Notes: a model not told the origin generated them from the letters alone. DNA of 64,000 nucleotides from Neolewinella aurantiaca (GCF_008014675.1 NZ_VOXD01000008.1:62001-126000), one strand, 5' to 3'; numbered from the stretch's first letter, positions 54,961 to 63,728 are shown. Numbers and translations are program-made.

Positions 54961-56691
54961 TTAGTCTTTGGGTGGCTCGTCGAAAAAGATCAGTCCGAAT
55001 TGATCGGTTCCCCTCCAGCGGAGGGGTGTGCCGTCGGATCTCATCAGTGAAATCTGGTAATCGATCGCTTCGTGGCCCAGCGGCAGGGTCACCTCGAAGG
55101 GGGCCAGGCCCGGGTCATCGCCCGGGCGCAGCAGCCGGCTGTCGGTCCGTTCCTGATCGAAGAAGGGATAAGTTATTTTGACGGATGCGGCCCTGATTCC
55201 CTGGCTTTGCAGGTTGTCCAGATCTCCCTCCAACGAGATGCTTCTGCGTTCGAAAGGCGTATAAAGGTTGATCATCGCGGCACTGGTCGTATCCCAGTCC
55301 GTCGTGTAAGTTCCGCCTCCGGTGAATTGCCAAACCTCCTGGTGCTCGTAGCTAAGCCACTCGGTCATGCTGCTGTCGCGGTCGTTGAGGTAAACCATCC
55401 GAAACTGACCGGTAGAATCACGGAAGTTGCGGCGATCCACCATCACTTCCTTCAGCGTCGTCGCGCCGCTGTTGTGCACCTTCCGCATCCGGACGGTTAC
55501 GCTGTTGACCATGTCGGCAAAGGCCCGCTCCAGCGAACCATCCAGGTTTACGTGAACGGCGCGCTGCTGAAAGGCAGGATCGTACAACGCAACGCTGCGG
55601 AACAGATCCTCCCGGTCGCCGTACTGCTGCCACAAATCGCCGATGTTGAAGGTGATGAAGTGTTTGCGGCTTACCGTAGAGCGGCCGTTGAATTTCAGGT
55701 GGGACTTGCCCGACACCTTCAACTCTTTATATTTGAAGCCGACCGACAAGCCGAATCCGGTAGTGTTGCGGCTGCCGAGGGCGCCGTTGGCGCCCAGCAT
55801 CGAGCCCAGCGCATCCATCATACCTGCTCCTCCGCCTGGGACTTTCTCCGGTTCGACCTTCTGGAACAGCATCGTCAAGAGCTTATCGTACACGGTGGAG
55901 AGGAGCCCGTCGAGGTGTTCGTCTGAGCCTGCGGTCGTCATTTTGATGGCGTTGTTGCGGCGCATTTTGTCGAGGGCAACTTCCACGTCGGCGCCAACGA
56001 AGTAGACTGATCCTCCGGCACTGTAGCTTTCGCTTTTGCGGACTTCATCGAAGTCGACTTCGATCTCCGCTTCGTAGCTTTCGGTCAGCCCTTCGTAGTC
56101 GAGTTCGAAGACCACGGAGATGTCCGGCGTTTTCATTTTGAAACTCTCCATCAGCAGTTGCGCCCGTTGGGGATCGAGGCTGAAGGAAAAAGCGACGCGG
56201 TTGTTCTCCAGCGTGGGTGCGGTGCCGGTGCTGAGCACCGCTTGTTTTTCGGTGCCGTCGGGCTGGAGGATGAAGGACACCAGCAGGTAGCGGCCGGAAG
56301 TGAACGCCCATGGACCTTTCAGCACGACCTCATCGTTGTCGAGTTTTTCGCGCAGGGCGGCCGAGGCCCTCGCCACCTGCTCCGCAGGTGTATCATAGAG
56401 GACCAGGAAATTGACAATCCCTCCCCCACCCGCTGCGGAAACCGACCGGGCATCGTCTCCGGCTGGTTTTTCGGTGACATAGCGGAGGAAGGAAAACTCG
56501 GGGATGGAGTCTGACGTATGCCCCAACCGGCCACGCCCCGGCAGGTAGTAGTAGCTCAGTTCGTCGCCGTAGACGGGGAAGCACCACAGGCCGGCGGCCT
56601 GTACGCCACGGTCTGCCAGCAACTGCTGGGCTGCCGCTTCGGGCAGGCCGGCCAGGAGAACCAGAACGAATAGGAAGAGCAGATTTTTCAT
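54961..56691 (-). CDS. Secreted two-lobed paralogue 8 (576 aa)
   Basis: A 576-aa secreted protein. The ATG at 56691 opens MKNLLFLFVLVLLAGLPEAA; the longer frame has no signal. N-lobe: YYYLPGRGRLGHTSDSIPEF, SFLRYVTEKPAGDD, GGGIVNFLVLYDTPAEQVAR, AQLLMESFKMKTPDISVVFE. The helical middle (VEVALDKMRRNNAIKMTT to LLTMLFQK) matches the 593- and 649-aa members. C-lobe: VNSVTVRMRKVHNSG, MVYLNDRDSSMTEWLSYEHQ, VWQFTGGGTYTTDWDTTSAA, SLEGDLDNLQSQGIRAASVK. Function unknown. Confidence 0.75.
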   Translation of the reverse strand: MKNLLFLFVLVLLAGLPEAAAQQLLADRGVQAAGLWCFPVYGDELSYYYLPGRGRLGHTSDSIPEFSFLRYVTEKPAGDDARSVSAAGGGGIVNFLVLYDTPAEQVARASAALREKLDNDEVVLKGPWAFTSGRYLLVSFILQPDGTEKQAVLSTGTAPTLENNRVAFSFSLDPQRAQLLMESFKMKTPDISVVFELDYEGLTESYEAEIEVDFDEVRKSESYSAGGSVYFVGADVEVALDKMRRNNAIKMTTAGSDEHLDGLLSTVYDKLLTMLFQKVEPEKVPGGGAGMMDALGSMLGANGALGSRNTTGFGLSVGFKYKELKVSGKSHLKFNGRSTVSRKHFITFNIGDLWQQYGDREDLFRSVALYDPAFQQRAVHVNLDGSLERAFADMVNSVTVRMRKVHNSGATTLKEVMVDRRNFRDSTGQFRMVYLNDRDSSMTEWLSYEHQEVWQFTGGGTYTTDWDTTSAAMINLYTPFERRSISLEGDLDNLQSQGIRAASVKITYPFFDQERTDSRLLRPGDDPGLAPFEVTLPLGHEAIDYQISLMRSDGTPLRWRGTDQFGLIFFDEPPKD

Positions 56692-56818
56692 TGGGGTGTT
56701 TGGGTTTGGGGATCGCGCAGGGGAACAGGACGGTAGTCCGGATGCTTTACGACCGAGATAATTGTGGCGGATCAGGTGGCGGTGGCGTGCAGTTCCTCCC
56801 CGCGCCAGGGGGCAGGCG

Positions 56819-58609
56819 CTAACCGCCTTTGGGGGTAAGAAATAAGTACCCATCGGTAAGTTCCCGGATCGGTGTGGCCTCCGAACCGCTGCCGTCGGCA
56901 GCTATCCACCTGATCTGATAGGCAGTCGTTTGTTCGTGGTCATGGTAGAGGGCTATTTTGTGGGTGTTCTCCGTATCATTTGCCCGTAGGGTCAGCCGTT
57001 GTTGTATCTGCGGACTTCCGTTGAGCACGGTGAAGAAAACGACCGTTGCCGCCTGCATGCCTTTGGCCCCGAAGGATTCCAGGTCTGCATCCACCTCGAC
57101 GAGGGACTTGGCGAAGGGCGGTTTCAGCGAAACCGCGCCCAGGGCGCCGTCCAACCAATCGTCCGGGTTGTGGGGCAGGTTAACGGTCTGGGACTCGCCC
57201 TTGAAACTCCAACTCAGCCGGTAGTTATAGTTGAGCAGGTCGCGGCCGCTGAGCCCGAGCGCGGGATAAACGATACTTTTGAAATCGGTTCCCGTCTTTA
57301 AATCTTTACCGGTTATTACGATTTCTTTCGTGACCGGTTCCTGCCCGTTCCCGTAGCGCTTGCGGAAGCTGACCGTTACGAAATTGAGAATACTGCTAAA
57401 GGCTTCAGCGAAGGATCCGTCGATTTGGAAGATGACCTCTCTGTTGGCAAAGTCGGCCTCTTCCAGGTTGACGACGCGGAAGTAAGGTCCGTCTTCGTTG
57501 AACAGGTCGTACATCCCCCGGATGTTGCCGGTGGTGAAGAAAGGAACCTTAATGGAAGTCGCCTTACTCAGGTTGAGGTAGAACTTACTGGTACGGATGT
57601 ACTTTTCGTCTTTCAGGACGAACTGGTTGTCGGTCACGTATTTCTGGTCTCCGGTTCCGGCGAAGAAGCGGGAGAATCCGCCGCGCTCCTGCCGGCCTTT
57701 GATCTGGCCCTGATCGAGGGTCGGGATGGTTTCCGGGCGGGCCGCCCAGCCGAGTTTGGCGTCGAACATAAGCTCGATGAGCTTATTGGTAACGAGGTCG
57801 ACGATGGCGGCCATGTCTTTGGTATCGATGCCGAGTCCTTCGGAGCGGTCGAAGACCTCCACCTTTATTTTCTGGTCCTGAATCAGTTCATTCACCGCTT
57901 CCCGGAGGCTCGAGCGGTCGTACCCGCCCTGCTCGTTGAACACCAGACTAAAGTGCTCGTAAACGGTGCTGGCCTCTGCCTCGATCACGGCGTTGTACCC
58001 CTTCACGTAGGCTTCGTAGTAGCCACTAATGCTGACCGACACATCCGAGGTGGCTCCTTCGAAAGAACTCCACAGCAGGGTTGCGCCTTCCTGGCTCAAC
58101 TTGGCGGCGATGGCGGCGCGCGAGCCTGGCAGCAACGGACAATGATTGCTGCTTACGATAGACTGGGTGAGCGGTTTCTCCCCTTCCGTATCGGACAGGA
58201 CAGAAGAGACGACCTCCATGCTCCCCATCCCCTCTTCGCCGTCGCGGATGTTTTCGTGCAGCGGCACGGGTCCGGCGATACGGCCGTTGGGGACTTCTTT
58301 CCGAAGTTCAGCCTCGATCTCCCGGATGCGTTCCGGCGTAAGGCTGAATTCCACAAGGGCGTGCAGCAGCCCGCCGTTGTCGGCGGGATCGGGACCACCG
58401 ATGTACTTGATGCACATAAGCTCGAAAGTACCATCTTCGCGAACCGCCAGGCGGGGTGCATCGGCGAAGTAGTAATAATCAGTCGGCACATCACTGTCCT
58501 GCAACAGGATAATGCCATCGATCGTCCGGCGGCCTTCGTCGTACTTCACGATGGCGAAGGCCGCCTGGGCCCAGACGCAAAGGAGCAGTGTAATTATAAA
58601 TCGGTTCAC
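56819..58609 (-). CDS. Secreted two-lobed paralogue 9 (596 aa), first gene of operon
   Basis: A 596-aa secreted protein. The GTG at 58609 is chosen because it starts NRFIITLLLCVWAQAAFA, a good signal peptide; the frame extends 76 codons further without one. N-lobe: YYYFADAPRLAVREDGTFEL, NGGLLHALVEFSLTPERIRE, LPGSRAAIAAKLSQEGATLL, WSSFEGATSDVSVSI. C-lobe: LNFVTVSFRKRYGNG, YNYRLSWSFKGESQTVNL, VEVDADLESFGAKGMQAAT and TTAYQIRWIAADGSGSE. As the promoter-proximal member it defines the operon start; a palindrome at 58720 and a repeat-rich region lie upstream. Function unknown. Confidence 0.72.
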   Translation of the reverse strand: MNRFIITLLLCVWAQAAFAIVKYDEGRRTIDGIILLQDSDVPTDYYYFADAPRLAVREDGTFELMCIKYIGGPDPADNGGLLHALVEFSLTPERIREIEAELRKEVPNGRIAGPVPLHENIRDGEEGMGSMEVVSSVLSDTEGEKPLTQSIVSSNHCPLLPGSRAAIAAKLSQEGATLLWSSFEGATSDVSVSISGYYEAYVKGYNAVIEAEASTVYEHFSLVFNEQGGYDRSSLREAVNELIQDQKIKVEVFDRSEGLGIDTKDMAAIVDLVTNKLIELMFDAKLGWAARPETIPTLDQGQIKGRQERGGFSRFFAGTGDQKYVTDNQFVLKDEKYIRTSKFYLNLSKATSIKVPFFTTGNIRGMYDLFNEDGPYFRVVNLEEADFANREVIFQIDGSFAEAFSSILNFVTVSFRKRYGNGQEPVTKEIVITGKDLKTGTDFKSIVYPALGLSGRDLLNYNYRLSWSFKGESQTVNLPHNPDDWLDGALGAVSLKPPFAKSLVEVDADLESFGAKGMQAATVVFFTVLNGSPQIQQRLTLRANDTENTHKIALYHDHEQTTAYQIRWIAADGSGSEATPIRELTDGYLFLTPKGG

Positions 58610-58719
58610 GGTGGTTTGTTTTAGGTAGGTTTCTGGACGGGATGAGCAGAAACGAACGTTGTGCAAACATTCCGTTCCCGCTGATACAAAGGTGGGGGCA
58701 CCCCGGGCGGGCGGGCTAG

Positions 58720-58731
58720 TAACTAAAGTTA
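58720..58731. promoter_or_regulatory. TAACTAAAGTTA near-palindrome (copy 1)
   Basis: Five-base arms TAACT/AGTTA around AA, 111 bases before the GTG start of the leftward operon. The same 12 bases recur at 59187-59198, on the other side of the control region. A possible response-regulator site. Confidence 0.4.
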
Positions 58732-58942
58732 TACTCCGGCGCTTTGCCTTGTCTTTTAGCCGAAAACGCGCAGCGTTTTTGCTGGTATCTCCGTGCGGTG
58801 AGGGAATCAGGGGCACACATAACCGCCGCAAAACCATCCATACCTATATATGGTTGCCTCCGCCACCCCAAGTGATTTTTGGCGGCCGCTTTATCATCTG
58901 GCTTCACCTTTGATGACCGAGGCAACTATATATGACCAGGCG

Positions 58943-58960
58943 GGCGCGGCCGCAGGTGCC
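58943..58960 (-). repeat. Dispersed 18-bp repeat
   Basis: GGCGCGGCCGCAGGTGCC. With the oppositely oriented copy at 59300 it brackets 339 bases of gene-free DNA. Confidence 0.7.
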
Positions 58961-59056
58961 GGGCGGGTTGAAGGGCAGGACTCCCTGAACGAAGGCTACG
59001 GCCTTCGCCGGGAAAGGTTCGGCGCTCTGCCTGCGGTAGCCCGCAGGCCCGCGACC

Positions 59057-59177
59057 GTGTGAATAACAAATTACACCAACGAAAACACAGGGGCAAGCCC
59101 CTGTGCTACGTGAGACGGACCGCCGGCCCTAAGCACTCGCGACATTTGCGTGGACTCCTGCAATTTGTCATTCACAC
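59057..59177. repeat. Inverted repeat in the control region
   Basis: Arms 59057-59075 (GTGTGAATAACAAATTACA) and 59159-59177 (TGCAATTTGTCATTCACAC) pair 17 of 19 bases. Two further, weaker relatives lie near 59483-59502 (direct) and 59582-59601 (inverted). Confidence 0.55.
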
Positions 59178-59186
59178 CCCACTCCC

Positions 59187-59198
59187 TAACTAAAGTTA
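59187..59198. promoter_or_regulatory. TAACTAAAGTTA near-palindrome (copy 2)
   Basis: Identical 12 bases to the copy at 58720, here flanked by C and G so the palindrome arms are 6 bases. Confidence 0.4.
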
Positions 59199-59299
59199 GT
59201 CTTGCAGGCAATTGCTGCGCCCCAACTTTGCAGATATAAAACCGACACCAGCACCTACCGACGTTTCTTTTCCCGGGCTCTGTATTTGGTCCCTTGCCC

Positions 59300-59317
59300 T
59301 GCACCTGCGGCCGCGCC
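59300..59317 (+). repeat. Dispersed 18-bp repeat
   Basis: TGCACCTGCGGCCGCGCC, inverted relative to the copy at 58943; the two are fully complementary over their first 17 bases. Confidence 0.7.
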
Positions 59318-59505
59318 GTACGTAACGGAATTGCACTAACCCGCATAAAACAGTAATCCGTTGCACCGCGATATTTTGAACCGTTGGTCGGGAAACTACT
59401 GCGGTTCGTCCTGTTTGCTCCTCCGTTTCATCAGCTTTAACCTCTCCTTTAGACACTTAACTCCCTAACTTACTGAAGTATCGTGCGAATAACAGATTGT
59501 AGCTT

Positions 59506-59559
59506 CTGAGCCGTCTTCCTCTCCCTGGCTCCTCTCCTCGGGAGAGGGAGACGGCTCAG
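59506..59559. repeat. Long hairpin with 20-bp arms
   Basis: CTGAGCCGTCTTCCTCTCCC (59506-59525) and GGGAGAGGGAGACGGCTCAG (59540-59559) pair 19 of 20 bases around a 14-base loop. It ends 95 bases before the ATG of the 357-aa protein gene. Confidence 0.7.
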
Positions 59560-59654
59560 GAGAGGAAAAAGTACTCAAACCTGCAATTTGATATACGCAC
59601 GAAGTATCAGCGGATCACGCACCGCACTTTTTCACCCGTTCAACACACCCAGAC

Positions 59655-60728
59655 ATGTCAAACAAAGCCAACATCAACGAGACGCTTACCGGGCCGGATA
59701 TTGCCCGCCTCAGCGCCGATATCCCGCCCGCGAAAGGAGAGCGGCTGCTCACCGTAGGTTTCACCATCAGGAACTGCGCCCAGCTGATCGGGGACACCCT
59801 CGACGACCGGGGCGTACTCGGCTGGTTCGTGCATATGCCTTCGCCCGCCGAAAACAGTTCGCAAAAACTACGCTTCAGCCGCCTGGTCATCCGCCAGCAA
59901 AACGGCGTGCCGCGTTTGGGCATCGACCCCATGACCGGCCCCAAGGGCGAATCGCTGGCTGAGTTCAAGGTCTTCGCCCAGAACCCCGAGCCCAACTTCC
60001 CCATCGGCAACACCGTCGCAGAGAACGCCGCGAGCACCTACGCCCAGTCGATGGGCTACACGGCCGGCCAGCTGCACGCCTCGCCTTCGGCTCAGGTAAA
60101 AGACCTCTCTCATTACACCAACTGGTCGGGGGCCAACTTCTTCCGCCGCTCCGACCTCAAGTTCATGCAGTTACTCCTGTTGGCGCAGGCAGACAAGTAC
60201 AACGATATGTTCTTCACCGGCTCAAAAGTACGCTACGACGTGATGCACAACCCCAGGCTCCGCGTAGAGCAGTTCTCCCGCCTCGACCCCAACGGAGAAA
60301 TCATCCCCGATCCGGGCCGGGCCTTCACCATGAAAGCTGAGCCGATCATGAACCCCGACCAGGCCGTTCCCTCCGGCAACGCAATGATCGACCTGCTCGG
60401 AGCCACCACCGACACCGACTACAGCCAGCGCGGTACCACCTCCGGCAACGAGCGCTTCCCCGGAGCCGTAATGGCCACTCCCTGCCCTCCGTTTTGGGAC
60501 ATCATCGAAGAGATCGGGACGAACCTCAACATCAACTCTACCGACGGAGCAGAAATGGTTATGGAGTTTCTCGCGAAAGTCGACGATGTCGTTTCCGATC
60601 CCGAAGCCACCAGCGTGAATCTCTCGCTTGCCGCCATAGTGGACGCCGAGCGCAGGCACTGGTCTTACGGCATCCTAACCTTCCTCATCGACCTTCTGAC
60701 CCAATGGCGTGATGGCGGCAGGAAGTAG
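59655..60728 (+). CDS. Unknown 357-aa protein, first gene of the sensor operon
   Basis: A 357-aa protein with no signal peptide or membrane helix, predicted cytoplasmic or exported without a cleavable signal. I do not recognise it. It has a low-complexity-free, globular composition with segments such as LTVGFTIRNCAQLIGDTLDD, GWFVHMPSPAENSSQ, RLGIDPMTGPKGES, WSGANFFRRSDLKFMQLLLL, and VMATPCPPFWDIIEEIGTNL. The last 17 bases overlap the histidine kinase gene, so the two are translationally coupled; an accessory role in the signalling system, or the kinase's input, is possible. It faces the secreted operon across the control region. Confidence 0.6.
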   Translation: MSNKANINETLTGPDIARLSADIPPAKGERLLTVGFTIRNCAQLIGDTLDDRGVLGWFVHMPSPAENSSQKLRFSRLVIRQQNGVPRLGIDPMTGPKGESLAEFKVFAQNPEPNFPIGNTVAENAASTYAQSMGYTAGQLHASPSAQVKDLSHYTNWSGANFFRRSDLKFMQLLLLAQADKYNDMFFTGSKVRYDVMHNPRLRVEQFSRLDPNGEIIPDPGRAFTMKAEPIMNPDQAVPSGNAMIDLLGATTDTDYSQRGTTSGNERFPGAVMATPCPPFWDIIEEIGTNLNINSTDGAEMVMEFLAKVDDVVSDPEATSVNLSLAAIVDAERRHWSYGILTFLIDLLTQWRDGGRK

Positions 60729-63684
60729 AACATACCTGCCGTACTTAGTCCTGCTGCTGACCTCCTTCGGGGTTAGCGGACAGTACCTCGTACACAGCAT
60801 CGGGGAGGATGTGCTGCCCGAAGTTGAAAGCCTTCATTACCTGTCTCAAACACCAGACGGCCGGTACTGGGCCACCTCGGGCAACTCCATCATCCGCTTC
60901 GATGGTGCCAGCGGGCAACTCTTCCCCATCCACGATCCTGCGAAGTCACTCCAGATAGGCGAATACCCTCAGTCTCCGCTCATGCCGGCCCCCGACGGGC
61001 GGCTCTGGATTTCTACTTACCAGGGCCTCCACGTATTCGACCCCGGGGAAGAAACCTTTCTCAGCTACCAACTGATGGACGGCGGTCAGGTGCTGAACCA
61101 AAACTACCGGCTGTTACGGATCGACTCCCTTACCGGAGAAGCATTCCTCCGGGCGGGAAACTACCTCTGGAGTTACGACACCCACACCGGAGCTTACCGC
61201 AAAGCAGCAGGCCCCACGCAGGGAACTATGTTTGTACCTCTTCACGACGAAGCCTGGGCAGCGGTCAGGTACGACGATACGCTGGAGGTATTCCACCAAC
61301 TCCCCGGTGGCGGCACCTACGAGCGGGAAGATGTGGTACTCCCCCACCGCCTGCTCGCCCTGGCCCGGGATGATGATAATTCTCTCTGGCTGGCGACCGA
61401 CCCCGGCCTCGGCCACCTCAAACTCCCAACCTCAACCTCAGACCTTTGCTTCCGCCTGGCCGCACCGATGCCCGGCACAAAAGCCGTTATGCCGCACGCC
61501 GACGGCAGCGTGTGGTGCATCGCCCGCAACACCGGCATCTTCCGCTTCGATCCCGCGTTGGGCGAAGTGACCGATGTGATCTCGGTCGCCGACGGGCTCA
61601 GCGGAGCAGCTCCCCAACACCTGACCCAGGACCACCAGGGACGAATTTGGGCAGCCCAGTACGGAAAAGGATTCGACGTGATCTCGAAGCAACCGGACAA
61701 CTTCACCGTTCTGCAGCTTGCGCACGACAAACCGATCTCGGACCTCCACACTCCTGACGGGCAGGATGTACTCGTTAGCGACCGCCGCGGCCGGATCCAA
61801 AGGTTCGCGGGGGCGACACGCGCCCAACCGGCCATCACCGATATTCCGAGCCAGCGCAATGGCGACCACCGGGCCGGGAGGCTGCGGTTCAACAGCAGCG
61901 GGCAGGAGGTCTGGCTCGGCAACCAACGCCAGATCGGGCGCTACGACTTTAAGCGCGGAGACTTTGTCTGGTACGACCGCCCTCCGGAGCTCATCAGCGA
62001 CTTGTACCGGAGTAGCGACGGACTCCTTGTCGTGCTCTCCCAGAAGGGAGTCATGTCCGTAAAGTTCACGGCCGACGGTCTGCGCCTTCAGCCTCTTTTA
62101 CCTTTCCCTCCTTCCGACGGAATGCGCTATACCGGTCTGTTTGGCCTTACCGACAGTACCTTTCTGGTCTGGGAACGTGGCAGCGAGATCTGGCCGTGTA
62201 CGGTCAGCAACGGTTCCGTTACCATCGCTGCCCGCCTGCCCGTCAGCGGGCGGGTGAACGCCGCTCTGCAATGGAACGACAAAACATTGCTCGGTACCAA
62301 TTCCGGGCTACTCGAAGTAGGAAAGGACACCGTGGTCACCGTTTTAAGCCAGGACCCTCAGGGAAATCCGCTGCGGATCATGAGCATGATAACGGATCAG
62401 GAAAGCGGTGACCTCTGGTTTGGCACCAGCAACGGCCTGGTCCGTTACACCCCCGGCACCAACGAGCAGATTCATTTCGGCGCAGCCGAAGGTTTGCCGG
62501 AAAAGGGATTCCTCCCCGCCGACCCCGTACAACTGAACGACGGCACCATCTGGATGGCGACCAAGAGCGGCATCGTCCGCTTTCATCCGGACGCCCTGTC
62601 GGTTCCGGAGCAACCGCTGACGCCCTATGTTGCCGGGCTTTGGGTCAATGATATCGCGCAGACCAGGGAGCTTACCGGCCAGCAACTCTCCCGCGTAGAG
62701 CGGGGCTACCAGCAGAATTCGCTGTACTTCCGTCTCGGGCTCATCGGCTTGCTTCCGCACGGGGACGGGATGGTGGAGTACCAGTTGCGGGACTACGACC
62801 TGGCGCCCATTCGCGTGGCGCGCAACGAAGTGATCCGTTATCCGCGGCTGCCCGCCGGAGAATACCAGCTGCAACTTACCGCCATCGGCAGCAGGGGCGA
62901 ACGCTCGGAGACGACGACCGTTGAAGTCGTGATCAACCCTCCTTTTTGGGAGACCATTTGGTTCCGGGTATCCGTATTGCTGGCGCTGGCGCTGGGTGCA
63001 ATGATCGTTTACAGCGAGCTCCTCCGGCGGGAACGCCGCAAACAAAACGAAAGGCGGGAGCGCGAAGCCCTGGTGAACGCCGAGCGCGACCGGATCGCCG
63101 GCGAAGTCCACGATGACCTCGGCGGCCAGCTCTCCTCCATCATGTTTCTCAGCGAAGAACTGCTCATGACCGAAGCCGCGCCCACCCTCGCGTACGAACT
63201 GGGCCGGATCAACGAACTCTCCCAGCACTCGCTGCACAATATCCGCGACATCATCTTTGCTCTCGACAACCGCCGGGCAACCGTTGCCGACCTGTGTGAA
63301 CAGATTGAAACCGCCGGGCAGGAGTTCTTCCGGGACCACCACCTTGCTTTTTCCTTCAACGGGCACTGCACCCGCGGTGAGCGCCCCCTGAACAGTCGCC
63401 AAAAGCGCAACCTTTTCTCCATCGTCCGGGAGGCGTGGCACAATACAATCAAGCACGCCCAGGCCAATAAAGTAACGATGAGTTTCGGATGCGAAGAGCA
63501 AATACTGACCATCATCATCGCCGACGATGGTCGTGGGCTGACGGCAGATAACGCGGCGAAATCTACCGGAGGCTACGGCCTCGGAAACATAAAAAACAAA
63601 GCCGAAGCCATTGGCGGAACCCTTACCATCAGCAGCCAGACCGGAGCAGGAACCACGATAACGCTGCGCTTGCCTTTGGGGTGA
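60712..63684 (+). CDS. Propeller-type sensor histidine kinase (HisKA_3 class)
   Basis: A 990-aa membrane sensor kinase. The start is the ATG at 60712 (a GTG one codon earlier is possible) with signal peptide LVLLLTSFGVSGQ. The periplasmic part consists of repeated propeller blades (DGRYWATSGNSIIRFDG, DGRLWISTYQGLHVFDP, QGRIWAAQYGKGFDVI, SGDLWFGTSNGLVRYTP, DGTIWMATKSGIVRF) and a Y_Y_Y-like domain (YQLRDYDLAPIRV, RLPAGEYQLQLTA, residues about 645-740). One membrane helix (about 748-768) leads to the kinase: DRIAGEVHDDLGGQLSS contains the phospho-acceptor His, and REAWHNTIKHAQANKVTM, DDGRGLTADN and GGYGLGNIKNKAEA form the ATP-binding site. It would phosphorylate the regulator encoded 45 bases downstream. 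Confidence 0.92.
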   Translation: MAAGSRTYLPYLVLLLTSFGVSGQYLVHSIGEDVLPEVESLHYLSQTPDGRYWATSGNSIIRFDGASGQLFPIHDPAKSLQIGEYPQSPLMPAPDGRLWISTYQGLHVFDPGEETFLSYQLMDGGQVLNQNYRLLRIDSLTGEAFLRAGNYLWSYDTHTGAYRKAAGPTQGTMFVPLHDEAWAAVRYDDTLEVFHQLPGGGTYEREDVVLPHRLLALARDDDNSLWLATDPGLGHLKLPTSTSDLCFRLAAPMPGTKAVMPHADGSVWCIARNTGIFRFDPALGEVTDVISVADGLSGAAPQHLTQDHQGRIWAAQYGKGFDVISKQPDNFTVLQLAHDKPISDLHTPDGQDVLVSDRRGRIQRFAGATRAQPAITDIPSQRNGDHRAGRLRFNSSGQEVWLGNQRQIGRYDFKRGDFVWYDRPPELISDLYRSSDGLLVVLSQKGVMSVKFTADGLRLQPLLPFPPSDGMRYTGLFGLTDSTFLVWERGSEIWPCTVSNGSVTIAARLPVSGRVNAALQWNDKTLLGTNSGLLEVGKDTVVTVLSQDPQGNPLRIMSMITDQESGDLWFGTSNGLVRYTPGTNEQIHFGAAEGLPEKGFLPADPVQLNDGTIWMATKSGIVRFHPDALSVPEQPLTPYVAGLWVNDIAQTRELTGQQLSRVERGYQQNSLYFRLGLIGLLPHGDGMVEYQLRDYDLAPIRVARNEVIRYPRLPAGEYQLQLTAIGSRGERSETTTVEVVINPPFWETIWFRVSVLLALALGAMIVYSELLRRERRKQNERREREALVNAERDRIAGEVHDDLGGQLSSIMFLSEELLMTEAAPTLAYELGRINELSQHSLHNIRDIIFALDNRRATVADLCEQIETAGQEFFRDHHLAFSFNGHCTRGERPLNSRQKRNLFSIVREAWHNTIKHAQANKVTMSFGCEEQILTIIIADDGRGLTADNAAKSTGGYGLGNIKNKAEAIGGTLTISSQTGAGTTITLRLPLG

Positions 63685-63728
63685 ACCGGAGACTTCCACG
63701 ATCATCCAATTAGAAAATCCATACCGAA

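Larger units (their letters stand above)
58610..59654. promoter_or_regulatory. Repeat-rich divergent control region
   Basis: About 1 kb without a credible gene between the leftward secreted operon and the rightward sensor operon. It holds two TAACTAAAGTTA near-palindromes (58720-58731, 59187-59198), an inverted pair around TATATA/GGCAAC (58845-58860 and 58919-58934, 14 of 16 matches), an inverted pair GTGTGAATAACAAATTACA-like (59057-59075 and 59159-59177, 17 of 19 matches) with related copies near 59483 and 59582, two dispersed repeats (58943 and 59300), and a long hairpin (59506-59559). A weak minus-strand -7 box AATGTTTG is at 58671-58664. Confidence 0.5.

Noticed and set aside
57425-58624. 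399-codon plus-strand open frame opposite the first paralogue of the secreted operon
   Set aside because: Antisense shadow; the minus-strand gene has paralogues that confirm its frame.
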